A stretch of DNA of 64,000 bases from Xanthostigma xanthostigma (GCA_963575645.1 OY754469.1:17440001-17504000), one strand, 5' to 3'. Positions 44,419 to 57,314 are shown, numbered from the stretch's first letter. The notes: generated by a model from the sequence alone, not told the origin. Translations and numbers: made by a program.

Positions 44419-46019
44419 ATAATATATAAAAATATACATTTTGTGTTATCGAAAATTCTGCAAAATCTATTTTCATTAAGGACGTATCTATGAAAACGAC
44501 TGCAGCACCGCAATATCTGAACTAATAGCTTTGAGGAAATTCTACCTGATGTCGTTACATGGTACGAAAACAGTTTTTTTTTTACTAAACACCGTCAAAA
44601 TCTTCTTTTTTCCTAAATTTTTCCTCTTCAGGCTTCCAAAAAAAAAATCTTCTTCCACCAAACTACATGCGTTCATGTTGCACACATACTGCTTGAAAAC
44701 TGCAAAATGTCCGCCGCATACGCAAACTATATTATAAAAGTTGCTGGTCCATATACTGTGATTTATGCTGGTTCGTGCTGATTTGTGCTGGTATAGTGTG
44801 TGAAATCGCTCAGATTGCATGTTCGTGCTGTGCTTGTCCGTGCTGGATAAGTGTACGCGGTCTTTAGAGAATATAATAAAACAAAATATTGTATTCTTTA
44901 TTTTTTACGACTGTGAACTAGCCGTGTCATCTATTATTATTTTCGACCGCGACGTAGGTTTATAAAATGAAGACAATCAAGAATAATGGTTCCTTTGTCG
45001 GTACTAAAATTATTATCTACAGAGATCGCAATAAAGTCAACTTTTTTGCTGATTAAATTAAGGTAATTGAATTATACAATATTAAGGTGAACAAGTACCA
45101 GACAACAATCACTGCTCATTTCTTGTTGGAGTTCCGTAGCCAAATGGCAAAAAAACTGAATTCTTATAATTTCGTTCGATCGCAACCGGGGAGAATGTTT
45201 GATATGCAAATATGGAGAGCCTTATTGTTTTTGGGGAAAATCGGCTCAGGTACAGAAGAGATATATGCTATAACGTTTTTTATAATATAATAATGGTGCA
45301 CTTTCCACATAACGGTTCATTATTCTATATATTTTGACAAGAAACTTTTTTCTTTATAGTTTCGGAAATATTTTTAAAAATAAAAAAATCAGCTGTTCTT
45401 TTGTTCCGTAGATCTGTCAAAAAGAAATTGATTAGGTGCCTGACAAGCATGCATTGGTTAATTTTTACATGACGTGTTGTTTATGTATAGGTAATCATGC
45501 AAACGAATAGCAAATATCATCATATTTCATATTAACCGTTAGTCACGGCAGCGCAAGTGTGAACAGAAATTTTATTTAATTTCTTAAAATATGTCAAATG
45601 TCAATATTTTTGAAGTTGGAATGGTTCCGTCACCCAAACGACTGGTATTTTTATTTAGTTAATAATTAAAATGAAACATAGGAAAATGTATTACATAGTA
45701 AAATACAGATAGAGTAGTACCGCTTAGAGAAGATAGTAGCAAGATGGGGAATCTGCGTAGTAAGAAGAATGAGAAAAGCGACTAGTAGCGGCGTGATTTA
45801 TAATTTCAGAAAAAATCATGGGCGGTATCTGCACTGTCAATGGTGCATCTCTAGTCTCTACTAGCGACAAACAACTAATGACCGTATTCATATAGAACCA
45901 TCCCTAATTGTTAAAAAAACAGATTCGTCCGACCCGAAACCTTTTTGTGTACAGGAATGACACTACTGTCTTTTCTAAACAGCACAATTCTACTATAAGA
46001 ATAAAACGCTAACATAATA
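44419..46019. other. intergenic repeat-derived DNA without supported genes
   Basis: Contains another member of the GGGAGGATGTTTGATATGCA repeat family at about 45160-45620. Overlapping short open frames at 44531-44820 on both strands are not supported. Confidence 0.4.
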
Positions 46020-46027
46020 ATATAAGC

Positions 46028-46698
46028 CAGCGGTCGGTAACCTTTTGGCAGCAAGGGCCACATAGTGGCAAATTGAAATAAAAAATTATGAACAAGTGCG
46101 GATCACTTGTTCATAATTTTAATAATAGGTAGTATTTGTTATAATATTAAATTCGAAAACGTTTTGTTTGAATTTTATTAAAAATTTAACTGAGAACTTC
46201 AAAGTAGAACTGTTCTTTTACAAAAATTAGTGTGACGTTTGAGGTTGTATTTGAGTGGCTATTTGTTGTATGTTAGCTTCCAGGTTTGTAGTTGCAATTC
46301 GTAGAATAACTCTCAAATGCTCATCAGTGAGACGAGAAGCATATTTATTTTTTCTGTAATTGATAATCGAAAAGGTTTGTTCGCATAAGTACCTAAGTAC
46401 TACCAAAAATTGTAATTAATTGCAGAGAAAACATTTTCAATTCGTCAAAATTAGATGGCAAATTGACATAAAAAACAAGATCTTTGATTTCAAAGAAAGA
46501 GTTTTTGAGAATATCATTAGATTGGAGTTCAATCACGTTCATTTGTAAATGACTAGTTACATCCCGAATATCACACGAAAAAAGATTTGTGAAAATTAAT
46601 TTATTATTTATTTATGTAGGTAGGTATATGACTTTTATTTATAAAACAGTCACGGGTCGCAAGGCATAGGCTCGCGGGCCGCGGGTTGCCGACCCCTG
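46028..46698 (-). mobile_element. hAT transposon remnant with perfect 8-bp duplication
   Basis: Ends CAGCGGTCGGTAACC and, mirrored, GGGTTGCCGACCCCTG. The 8-bp duplication ATATAAGC is perfect at 46020-46027 and 46699-46706. A decayed transposase C-terminus lies inside on the minus strand. The intact duplication indicates a fairly recent insertion of an already deleted copy. Confidence 0.92.
46227..46560 (-). pseudogene. hAT transposase C-terminal fragment
   Basis: Read on the minus strand, 46385-46227 gives CEQTFSIINYRKNKYASRLT followed by DEHLRVILRIATTNL and a TAA stop. This matches the C-terminal dimerisation region of ZBED/GTF2IRD2-like hAT transposases. Upstream (to about 46560) a second frame gives SFFEIKDLVFYVNLP-like sequence; the two are separated by a frameshift. 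The N-terminal and catalytic parts are missing. Confidence 0.8.
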
Positions 46699-46706
46699 AT
46701 ATAAGC

Positions 46707-49059
46707 GGTACAAAACGATAAAAATATTGAACTATAATGTCTATTAAGACCTGAGGGTTGAGTTGTAACAACAAAGCCTTAATATGCCGAGAATAAAAAA
46801 ATATATAACAGACTTAATAGTTACGAAACTGTAACATTGTTACAATGATAGTCAGTCGGAGTGCACTCTCACGCGAATGAACGAATGTGTGACCCCAATT
46901 TTGATGTGAAGAGAGGCGAGGCTCCAATGTTGCACCTACTGGTTCAACGTTTGGACACATCATTTAAAATGAGATAGGTATTTCTAATTGGTAGAGCTTC
47001 GAGTCTAGTATAATATGCGGCATGTGAAAGGCGCTATAAGACGATAAAGATTTACCTAGCAGATCATTCGATCAGTGTTTCATTTAGTCCGTATTCACAC
47101 TAAATTAATCGAAAGAAAACTTATTTCTGAACGTTTTAATCACTACAGAAAGTTATTTCAAATTGGAGCGACATAGCAAGATTTACTGAATAGACCCGAT
47201 TCGGTATGGAACTGATGAAACAATCGAAATTAAAAAAAAAAAAATACGTGTGGCACTCGGGGACTGCCGCGGTAAAGCTATTGCATATTCTTTTTAGGTC
47301 TTTAAGTTTTTCTTCTCTATAAAACGAAAATAGCTAGGTATAAATAATAAGGTATAAATAGTGTAATTACACACCAAAACAATTATTCATTCAAAAAATT
47401 TGAAAAAAAAGAACGATATTAAGAGTTTGATCATAGATTTCGCGCGATGTACATTTATATAGATATAATATCATATATACTTTCTCTGCACATAACCTAA
47501 ATAATTTAGGTTATTTTTATAGCAGTATTATATATAAATTCATTTATACACAAATAAAGATAGAATCAGTTATGAGCAGTTATGCAGTTATGAGCACACA
47601 AACACCGTGCCGAAGTCTGCCAAACTGAAACGACGTTAGACGATGTACGGCTGTCAACGCCGCACCGCTGTGCCGGTCGGAGTGGGGGGTGTTAGGTTTT
47701 TTTTCGTTACGGAATTTCTTGATTCGGTCGCCGCGCTCAAAGCCCGCGATAGAAGCTATGCAATAGCTTAAAAACACACGCTGCATTCCCCTCGTACTGC
47801 GCAGGATCAATACTCTACCGGAACGATTTGACTCGGACCTTTTTGTGTTTTTGTTTTTTTTTTAATACCGACTATTTAGCCCTGTTTCATGTTTCGGTAC
47901 AAGTTTCTATTATCTTTAGATCTGATTGTATTGAAACGTTGTCCAAATTCTAAACTTAAATAAATTGACTAATTGTAACGGAAAACGTATTTTCAATATT
48001 CGTTTAAAATATCAATCGATTTTCAATAAAGACACAATCTTAAGGCTATTCATTTTGATGTGTAATTTGATTTTCGAATATCATTTGACGTTTTCTATAG
48101 TAATTTTATTTGGCAAAAGAAATAAATATCACTAGGTACTATACTTTTGAATCAAGTCTTAATAAAAATTCCAGCTATATGTATGCATTCCGCATTAAAA
48201 TCCTCTTCAACGAACATAATAGAGATAGTGATTGTTGGTTGACAGCAATGAGTCAGGTGTGGACGCGCCCTATAAGCATTAGAATCTAAAAGTGATATCA
48301 TGAGCACTTGTTTTGTAGAGTTAGATCCGTTCTACATACCAGTCTATTGAATATTTCTATTGAATGTGAATTTCGCTTTTGCCAAATAATTTTCTTATTG
48401 ATTAATTATTATTATTTTTATGAACAATAGAGTTAGTTTTGAATATAAGAAAATTATATACGTAGGTATTACATATTATTTTAGGTTTTAAAATCGAAGT
48501 GGTATCGATTGATTATTTGACTATTTAAATAAAAAAAGAGCAAATAGATATCGCGTCCTGAAATTTACAGTTTTCGGATTTTTCCTTATACTTCTGCTAT
48601 AAGAAATTACTTCTTGCCAAATTTCATGATTCTGGAACAATGGGAAATACCCTATATGTTTTGATTCCCTTGCGAGTGTCAAAATCTGCAGCATATACGA
48701 CCGTATCTTTTGATTGCATTGACTTAGAAGTTTGATTTTTTCACAAATCAAGGGATATTAATTTCAACTTTATACCTCTACGCGTTCCTGAGAGACATAC
48801 GGACAGATAGACAGACAGAAAGGTTCTTTTGTTCCTTTTGAGGTAGGGAACTCTGAAAATCACGAAGTCAAAAATTGTTGCCGCTGGTTAAATTATAAAT
48901 GAGGTTTGGCGCTCTTAATTGTTCGTTTACCAAACCAAAATCTACCAGGACGAAATCTAACTGAAAAACTAGTGCATAAATAAATTGAAAATAGAGTACT
49001 ATTACTACCGGTGTAGCGGTGTGTGTAAATTTTCAGGATAAGAATTCAAATTTTCTGCG
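46707..49059. other. intergenic stretch with no supported gene
   Basis: A locally GC-richer patch at 47580-47830 has a 76-codon minus frame with no recognisable domain. 48520-48860 carries a dispersed repeat with CAGACAGAAAGG, then TCCTTTTGAGGTAGGGAACTC, a family common in moth genomes. The 76-codon minus frame at 48521-48751 belongs to that repeat. Confidence 0.4.
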
Positions 49060-49640
49060 ATTTATTTTGACGTGATAACGTCTTATAAACTGATGCATCA
49101 CCAATCTTATAAATTGATAAAACACCGGCTGCATGCACGAAAAAGTGTAACGTTCCTAAATCCTAACGTTCGTAACGCGTAACGTTCCGCCTGACCCTGT
49201 GCGTGCTTTTTGCTAATTTCTCGCTCAATTTAAATCAGATCGGTTTGAAACCAGTCTTAAACGAAAGAGGAGAACATTTACATAGATTTCGTATAACAGA
49301 ATTTGCCTAAACAGTTTTTATACAAATTTATATAGAAAAATAGCTGTATAAATGCAACATGAAAACGGCTGCATTTCTAATGTTTAATTCAATTTTTTGA
49401 AATTAGTATTTTGTGAAATGCAACGCCTTCTAAGTTAAGTATTGGAATAACTAATTATTATTAGAACATAATACTTTGACAGTTGCAAACGTCACTTTTG
49501 ACATTTCTTATCATTCCGACACCAAGGATAAGCGGATTGAAACCAAATTTTGGGAGGTTTAGGTTATGTATTACGGAATACGTTATCACGTAAAACTATC
49601 GTCCGTAAACCGACTTTACAGACAACCAATTTTTTTTTTA
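49060..49640 (-). repeat. repeat block shared with the 43925 Helitron, split by another repeat
   Basis: On the minus strand, TTGGTTGTCTGTAAAGTCGG and TTTACGGACGATAGTTTTAC (49640 downward) and GGTCAGGCGGAACGTTACGC with GCATGCAGCCGGTG (49200 downward) match 44023-44155 in order. They are interrupted here by 49205-49580, a piece of the AGGCGCGAA-element family. Confidence 0.65.
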
Positions 49641-50277
49641 ATCGACTTTAATAAAGGAAGATGTTCTCAATTCGATCTGATTTGTGTGTGTGTTGTTAAC
49701 GACTTTTAATGATTCTTATTCTTTTTAATAGAGCATACGTTTAGGTTGATCCCACACAAATTTTACTACTCTCAGTTTTGTAGTTTTTTACGTTTGCTCC
49801 GTAGTATATTTTCCAGTTGTGAATCGATTTTAATTAGTCTTTTTTTTATTTAATAGTGCATAAGTACCTACCTTTGAGGTGATCTTACATTTTAATTAAA
49901 TCGGTTCTGTAGTTTTTTATAATTCTATATTCTAGTTTTAAATTTATAGTAATCTAATGAGTATAATAAAAAGTGTTAATATTTAATAACGTGAAAACTA
50001 GATAGGTACCGATTTATTGCAAATCCATTAACAAGTAACAAAACTAAAAAAAAATTACCTCTTTCGAAAAAGTCAGTAAAAGGAGGAAATTAATAAAATT
50101 TTGAGATCGGCGTCAATTTAATTATTACTGATACTTTTCACATATCTATTTTTATTAAATTGGCGTTGACAGCAAAGTTTTATTATATTCCTCCTTTCGG
50201 AGTGACTTTTTTGAAGGACGTTTAAATTTCTTTTGGTTTTTGGTTAGAGAATTTCAAAACAGAGTGATTCCTTTTTT

Positions 50278-50800
50278 AACCGACTTCAAAAAAGGAGGAG
50301 GTTCTATGTTCGACTGTAGATGTATATTTTTTGTTTTTTTTTTATTTTTTTTTTTTTTTAATGTAGGTATGTTCACCGATTTCTCCGTCAATTATGGACC
50401 GATTTTCAAAATTTTTTTTTATTCGAAAGAGTGCACGTCCGAGATGGTCCCATCCAAGTCAGGATCTGATGATGGAATCCGGAGAAATCGAGGGAAACTC
50501 TCAAATTTCAAAGGCACGCATACTTGGCCTACCCATTGCAATACTTTATCTAACACTAAAAAGAGAAAAATAAAATATTTTTAACAAAAAAATTGAACCG
50601 ACTTCAAAAAATATGCACTAAAAAGTAAAAAATAATAATTATTGTTATTTTTGGAGTCGGTGTCAGCCAAAATGAAATCTATTCCGAGAACTAGAGACAT
50701 GTAAGATTTAAATTGCTACTTTCGAATTCCGATGTGACACCGACTCCAAAAATAAAAATTTTTTGAAGTCGGTTCAATTTTTTTGTTAAAAATATTTTAT
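50278..50800 (+). repeat. CGACTTCAAAAAAGGAGG repeat family (copy 1)
   Basis: Starts AACCGACTTCAAAAAAGGAG, includes GTTCACCGATTTCTCCGTCA and TCCGGAGAAATCGAGGGAAA, and closes with an inner palindrome (TTGAACCGACTTCAAAAA against its mirror near 50760-50790). An inverted second copy is at 59908-60402. The 114-codon open frame at 50240 is part of the repeat. Confidence 0.75.
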
Positions 50801-51437
50801 ATTGAAATGAATTCAAATGTTTTATTGCGTCGTCATGTTGAAGAAGTTTTGTATAATAATAAGGAAGCCAAAGAAGTACAATTTTATACTATATAGTGTA
50901 ACGAATATTGCAAGATTATTTTAAAAATCAAATTAATCTCAAGTAATCATTGAGAAATTTCTAGAAATATTTATTTATCAAACAATACAAAATTTATTGT
51001 ATTTAGTACTTATAACTGCTACTTTTCCGGAGTATGTGAAACATTCAGGAAGCAATTTACGCTTGCGACATTTTGTTATAATTGTGTAAGTAACTTTCTT
51101 AGAGAAATGTGCATTTAACGTATGTAATTGTAGTTGACAAGGGATCGAAAAAAACTTTATATCAAAAAAGAACCGTCTTCAAACAATCCACTAACAAAAA
51201 AAAAATACTAAAATTTGAGGTTGTCGTTAATTTTAAAAATAAAACATTTTTTTTCTGCTTTTACTAAATTGATGAAGACAATCAAAATTTAGATGTTTTC
51301 TTTGTTTACATCGCGTAAAAAATTCCATTTCGAAATTAGCATTTTATAGAAACATTGCCAATAATAATTATATGGACGATAGGTGGCAGTTGAATTCTTG
51401 TCGCATTTAAAATATAAAATGCTTTTTGATTTTATTA
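50801..51437. other. AT-rich intergenic stretch, nothing recognised
   Basis: No gene, RNA or terminal structure could be supported. Confidence 0.35.
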
Positions 51438-51490
51438 TCCATAGTAATATCATAAATTCGAAAGTAACTCTGTCTATCTGTCTGTCTGTA

Positions 51491-52110
51491 ACGGCCCCTT
51501 CACACGATGCAGGATTTCCTACTCGCTAGCTTGCTTGGAGTCTTGCAGGCAGCTTTGCACGCTACACTGTTGGATGTGACGTCACTGATTGATCCGCTGC
51601 TCGCTATCTTGCTATATTTGGGTGATAGGTTCAGTGCTATTTTTCATGCAGCGCTACCTGCTAATTTGAGAATTTGACCAATTATAGAGTCGTATTTTAT
51701 CACGTGATATCGCCTGACATTCGTTAAATATGGTGTTGTTTGAAAAAGCTTTCAAGTGAACAGCGATGGGGCCAAAAGTTGTAAAATCAAAATGTAAATG
51801 GACTCGACAGGCAATAAGTTTTTGATTTGATTTTTCTCTTCTCTCCCGAAGCTTTTCAATCATTATTAAAGTCATAGTAGCGATTCGTTTACGACGAATT
51901 ATTTCTTGCACAACCATTACATCCATATTTAAATTTCAAATATAACTGTCAAATGTCAACCTAGCAAAACAGCGAGCAAACAAGCAAGCTGCTTGTGAAG
52001 CGAAACTAGCAGTGCTCCCTACCAACCACCAAGCAGGATACCATGCATGGCAGTCTGCAAGACTTCAAGCAAGCTAGCGAGCACGAAATCCTGCATCGTG
52101 TGAAGGGGCC
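51491..52110. mobile_element. MITE with GGCCCCTTCACACGATGCAG ends
   Basis: Perfect inverted ends GGCCCCTTCACACGATGCAG, continuing as GCTAGCTTGCTTG on both sides. Flanking TAA/TTA words suggest a 3-bp target as in PIF/Harbinger elements, but this is tentative. The minus-strand open frame 51654-51926 lies within it and is not recognisable. Confidence 0.8.
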
Positions 52111-52385
52111 TTTATGCTTTGACGGCCAAATGGCTGGATCTATTATGATGAAATTGAATACGGAAATACATAGGTTACTTTTTTTTCAAAACTCAATCCC
52201 TATAGGGATGACGTTGTGGGTTGTAATATTAAATGAAGTTATGCTTTCACGGCCAGACCGCTGGGCCGATGAAAGTTAATATGGATAGTTTAAAGTTTAA
52301 ACTCTGGGAAAGAATATTAACTACTTTTTTTTCAAAAATTAACTCCTAAGGGGGTTAAATACCTTCTCATAAATTAAGATTACAA

Positions 52386-52828
52386 GTGGGTATTTCGGTA
52401 CTTTTACTGCGAAATCTTGATACGCCCAATTTGTGTACTGGTACATGTTTACAAGTTTTTCATCTGGGTCAAAATGTTATTAGGGCTATTATAATTAGTG
52501 GCAAATCTACAAGAGACAGTGTTTTAATATCACGATTGCCAATTATAAAAACGAACGTGCCTTTTCAATTTAAAAGATTACAATTTCTATTAAAAACTGC
52601 TTTCAGAATAACAATAAACAAAGCCCAGGGGCAAACAATAAGATAGTTGGCTTTCATTTAGAAAAACCATGTTGTTCGCACGGCCAGCTGTATGTTATAG
52701 CTTGCTCACGTGTATCGAATCCTCAAAATTTGTATGTTTTTGCAAAAAAGATGGTAAAACAAGAAACATTGTTTATAGGGATCGTCTTAAATCAAAATCT
52801 TGCTTGTATTTATGGATTTTTTAATTAA
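52386..52828 (+). pseudogene. Helitron Pif1-type helicase C-terminal fragment, frameshifted
   Basis: The first frame gives VLLLRNLDTPNLCTGT, then VPFQFKRLQF and the motif-VI-like ITINKAQGQT. A frameshift near 52644 moves to VGFHLEKPCCSHGQLYV followed by ACSRVSNPQNLYVFAKK, ending at TAA 52826-52828. This is the end of the Rep/Helicase protein of autonomous Helitrons; the Rep part and most helicase motifs are gone. Confidence 0.88.
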
Positions 52829-52872
52829 TTGTACACTGATTCCACACGGACGAAGTCGCGGATAAAAGCTAG

Positions 52873-54463
52873 TAATAAATAATTTCACCAAGTGCAAGTT
52901 GACTAACTGCTTACAAATTGATGCAGTAACAGAACTGTCACCGTCTTGCGCAGTAGCTAAAAAGAAACTGTTTCTATACGGTTTTTGAGTTCATCCGCAA
53001 GACTGTGACGGTTTTGTTACCCTTCTCAGACAGCTTGGAACAATAGGCATGATGACAGATTTTGAAATCCAGTTCTATATAATGTAGGTATACATCTGCT
53101 ATTTCCGAAAAAAACATTTTTTCAGCAATAAATTAAATTTTAACGCAAATTATTGTATTTTTGTCCTCCTATTTTGAAGTTATCGCGAAAACGCTTGTGA
53201 CGTCACGTTTTAGTGACAGCTGATATTAGATGTTGTATTTATGGGTGTAGAACTGTGGTTCAGAGTTATTTCTGAGAAAGGTATGTAAAACTTAATAAAA
53301 TGATTTGTATTAAGTAGGCATTTTCTTAAATGTAGGTACTTAGAAGTAAAAAAAGTACGGTTTTCTTTAGTTACAAGTTAACTAACATCAAAAATAACCT
53401 ATGACATTAGTGTTATAAAATATCACAAACAAGCAAATAAACAACTAATCAACTAACTAAATGAATCAGAAGTGAATGATCGCAACAAAAATAAGTGACA
53501 CGGTGATTATTTACTTCAAGTGTTTATATTATCTTTGATTTAAGAAGGCGTGACGTCATTCGGTTTTTCAGTCAACATGGCTGATTGTAGTATTTTATAC
53601 TTTTATTTTATTAAAAATCTAATTCATTTCAGTGTTTATGTTAAACAGTGAGTCATTTTTTAAAATCCTTTCAACATATATATATATATTTTTCTCTAAA
53701 ACCACTTATTCTTTGATTCTTTTATACTGTCATCATACCTATTGTAAAACTTATCACAAGCTGGTTACTCTGATTAGACAATTATTCGCTCATGTTCATT
53801 AGTATGTGGTTAGAAATTATAAGCATTGACATTTAGAATTTGTAATACCTATTTGAATTCAAGCAATGATGATTTGTAACTTTTATCTGAATTGTAACTA
53901 AAATCATTTTTCAACTTCATAATTTATTTCACGATTAATTGGTTGCTACAGATTCAAGCATTGATCAAGTCAATGTGGTGTAATTAATGAAAGACGTGAT
54001 TTATTGCCACAATTTGCACACAAACAGCAACATAATAAGTAACTAAGTATGCATAATTATGTGTGACTAACTACTGTTCACACCTTTAATTATTAAAGTT
54101 ATGACTAATTACTGTACGCACATATCAAAACTAATTAAGAAATTGATATGACAATTAAAAATTTTATAGTTTCAAAACATCCAAAAAAACAAGCTGATAT
54201 CAATGCACTAAAATTAGAAATTAATTTCTTTCATTATTATGACGTTTAAAAGCGTAGGACACTCACTTGACGTACCTTTATTATAAGGGGTTAGGGGTAG
54301 TCAGGATTTTGAAAAAATCGAATTCATTCTTGCTTGTAAGATGATGTTTTGAAAATATTCCCTGAAAATTTCAAGTTAATTGAAAGAATAGTTTCCGAGA
54401 CAATTATTATATATGGTCCAGGAATAGAATAATATAGATGACTCGCGGTGCAGGTAAGACGAA
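52873..54463. other. intergenic stretch with no supported gene
   Basis: A loose inverted pair (GTCACCGTCTTGCGCA near 52940 and GCAAGACTGTGAC near 53000) lies just after the Helitron. Otherwise AT-rich and without features. Confidence 0.35.
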
Positions 54464-54690
54464 AACAATAATAAGAAAAATCGCAGGATTGTGGACAAAA
54501 ATATTAAATTTATTTAATACACGACGTTTCGTCTATAGATTTAGACTTTTTCAAGTACAGAAAATTAAATAACAATATTATATTATTTAATTTTCTGTAC
54601 TTGAAAATCTATAGACGAAACGTCGTATATTAAATAATTTTTTTTGTCCACAATCCAACGATTTTTCTTATTATTATAATCACGATGGAC
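54464..54690. mobile_element. foldback element, CGACGTTTCGTC family (copy 2)
   Basis: AATAATAAGAAAAATCGCAG and its mirror flank two opposing CGACGTTTCGTCTATAGA arms, with the GATGGACACGATATCTAAT tail at the right. Confidence 0.75.
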
Positions 54691-56350
54691 ACGATATCTA
54701 ATATGTAAGACGAAAACTAAAAACGCGTTTTTCTAGAAACTATGTTTTCGGGATCAGTGATTTGAAGGAGATTTTTACAGCTTATTACGTTTATCTTACC
54801 TTTGGAACAAGTTAACAACTATCCCACAGATTGTATTAACTTGCCCCAAAACAAATTTTTGTTTGTCTTTTTATTATACGATTTTGAACAATCTGATGCC
54901 CCCCACGATTTTATTTTAGTTTAATCAAAGCCCTCTATGGCGACTCATATTTGTTGTCTAGTTTTCAGTACATTATCGATTGTACAGTAAAACCGTTTAA
55001 CTTAAAAAGCTTTTTTACCTATTTCATTTCAAAATTTTTCGTGTGCTTTATTTAGTGTGATTTTCATCCGGACGAAAGCCGGACCGATCAGTTAGTTATT
55101 ATAATATTGTATTGTAATCAGAATTAAATGTGTTTACCAAATTACAGATCAATCGGTCAAAAGTAAGGGGGTAAAATTTGATACAAACAAGACAATTTAA
55201 ATAAAAGCGTTAAATAAACGTAACATTTGTAAAAAACTACCCTACATCATGATAAACATAAACATAAAGAAAACATTATAGTAAAAATCATGAAGTCTTT
55301 TAAGTTATTGCTGTGCTCTCTTTTCAAGCTTAAAAACCATGAAAATTAATTTAGTTAGCCAAGTGTATTCTATCTTTGTCGTGCTACCCACGTCGTTTAT
55401 GTCTTTCTTGTTGCACTGATTGATCCTGTGAAACCTTATTTTTCGGCAGGATTTGGCACTACGATTCGTACTTTTGTTCATTTGGATTTTAGTGCTCCTT
55501 CAGTATAGTTATGATAGCATTCGTGCCAATTTGTGCATTTTTATTTGTAATTTTGTCGCAATACCATGTATATCATAACCATTTTAATAATATGTATATT
55601 ACAATTTGTCAATTAGATGTGTAATAAATATAGAGCGCAAGCTACAGACGCCAAGATCCCACATAAATATTTAATTTGAGCTAGTCTCACATCGTTCATA
55701 TTTTGCATGTCGTATTTCAGAAAAACAAACGCAAATATCTTTATTACATTAAAATTACGTATTACTGTAACAATTTATGAACCATTGTCTTTGTCGTGTG
55801 CATATAAGAAAAAACTGTGCAACAAAAGTTCACGTAATATGTTACATTTGAGAGTCACAGAGATGAGAATTCGTAATATCACATTTGTTTGACTACTAAA
55901 TTTGTACCTACACTGAAATAACAGTTAATTAAACTTAGTTTACTGATTAGCGTGCTGGTCTTTGGACTATTGTAAACCTCCGCTTATATGAATATGTTTT
56001 GACCCAGATGAGCGCCGTGAGGGTATTTCAAGGAGGTGCGATTGTGCCCCCGGCTTAGAGACAGAGAAAATAAAATGGGAAATAATTTTCCAGGCGACTA
56101 GCAACTTAAATGGCGACTAACTATTTGCAACTAAAAAAATAAATTTACAGCGATTAACTATTTTGGCACTAATAATTACCTATATTAGATGAGTTTCAAA
56201 CGCAAGGTATTATAACAACTAAATAATGTCTGTTACTTTAAGGTAGTGAACATATTAAACAAGTCAATTAAAAACATAGGCGAGGTACTATAAATAATGA
56301 CATGGCGGCTAATATCAACAGTGGGATGACATATATTTAGGGGAAGGGGG
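54691..56350. other. intergenic stretch with no supported gene
   Basis: About 1.7 kb, AT-rich. The open frame 55707-55892 is short and featureless. Confidence 0.35.
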
Positions 56351-56655
56351 GCGTTTGTCGGGAGCTCCTTAAAAAACAATTACAGGATCATGTCGATGAG
56401 ATGGCGTTGTTTTTGCGCAGTGAAAAGGGGATGGCATTTGGCGGGAGTTCCTTAAAAAACAATTACGGGGTCATGTCGATGAGATGGCGTTTTCTTTTGC
56501 GCAGTGAAAAGGGGAGGGCGTTTGGCGGAAATTCCTTAAAAAACAATTACGGGGTCATGTCGATGAGATGGCGTTTTTTGCGCAGTGAAAAGAGGAGGGC
56601 GTTTGGGAGGGAGTTCTTTAAAAAACAATTATTGGGTCGTATCGATGCGATGGCA
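56351..56655 (+). repeat. 80-85-bp tandem minisatellite, ~3.7 units
   Basis: Units begin near 56351, 56434, 56519 and 56599. Each has a GCGTTTGGCGGGAGTTCCTT-like head, ACAATTACGGGGTCATGTCG and a GCGCAGTGAAAAGGGG tail. A 135-codon + strand frame runs through the units and beyond, but unit lengths vary by one or two bases and there is no other sign of coding. Confidence 0.85.
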
Positions 56656-57314
56656 TTTTTATATTACGGGTGTAAATGTCGTTTCTTTGTTTATTATTTG
56701 ATTATAACTCTAAAGATATGTCAGTATTTAAGAATGCCAATTTTTTATTTTTTATCTGTCGTCGAGTTTTCGGTTAACAATAAATTCAGTTATCAAACAA
56801 AAACTTGATGTCAGATTAAATTAAAACAAAGCTTATACAACTGATTATTAAGCTGCTATTTTTTACTTCATGCTATCCTCTTCAGCAGCTGCCAACTTAC
56901 TATTTTTGCTACCCACTTTATTTTTTTTAAATCCTTAATTCAGATTAAATACTAGCCAAAGAAAATTAAACAATCCCAGATAGGGAAAATAAAAATATTA
57001 TTACAAATACCTACATAACAGCATTTTATTTAAATAAATAAAATTGTCGACCAATTTTTCTCAGACTATAGTATTTTATTTATTTGGGCAAACAGAAAAC
57101 AATTTACTTTTTGTACGATTTTAATCAATCCTTCAGTTACCCACGATCCACCTGTAATTTAATGGTAACCCCGTATCTGAGATTTCTGGTGCCCCTAAAT
57201 CAAAAACTGTTTTGAAACTTAAAACGACATTAATAGGTTATAGATGACAAACGTGAGCATACTTTTAGATTTAGTACGTCATTTTGTATTAGTCTAAAGC
57301 TATCCAAGCTTTTT
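56656..57314. other. AT-rich intergenic stretch, nothing recognised
   Basis: No supported gene or repeat boundary. Confidence 0.35.

Larger units (their letters stand above)
51438..52872 (+). mobile_element. Helitron with helicase remnant and a nested MITE
   Basis: A|TCCATAGTAATATCATAAAT at 51438 and GAAGTCGCGGATAAAAGCTAG|T at 52872. The internal ATGCTTTCACGGCCA-type block occurs twice (about 52115 and 52243), a partial duplication. A MITE occupies 51491-52110. A decayed helicase C-terminus occupies 52386-52828. Confidence 0.85.

Noticed and set aside
44720-44850. Short GTGCTG-rich tandem words as a minisatellite
   Set aside because: Too irregular; no period is maintained for more than two units.
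47580-47810. GC-richer 76-codon minus frame as an exon
   Set aside because: No domain, no convincing start context and no splice-linked partner; composition alone is insufficient.
50240-50584. 114-codon open frame
   Set aside because: Part of the dispersed CGACTTCAAAAAAGGAGG repeat; the inverted copy at 59908-60402 gives broken versions of the same frame.
56401-56808. 135-codon + strand open frame
   Set aside because: Runs through a variable-length minisatellite and then AT-rich DNA; no domain is recognisable.
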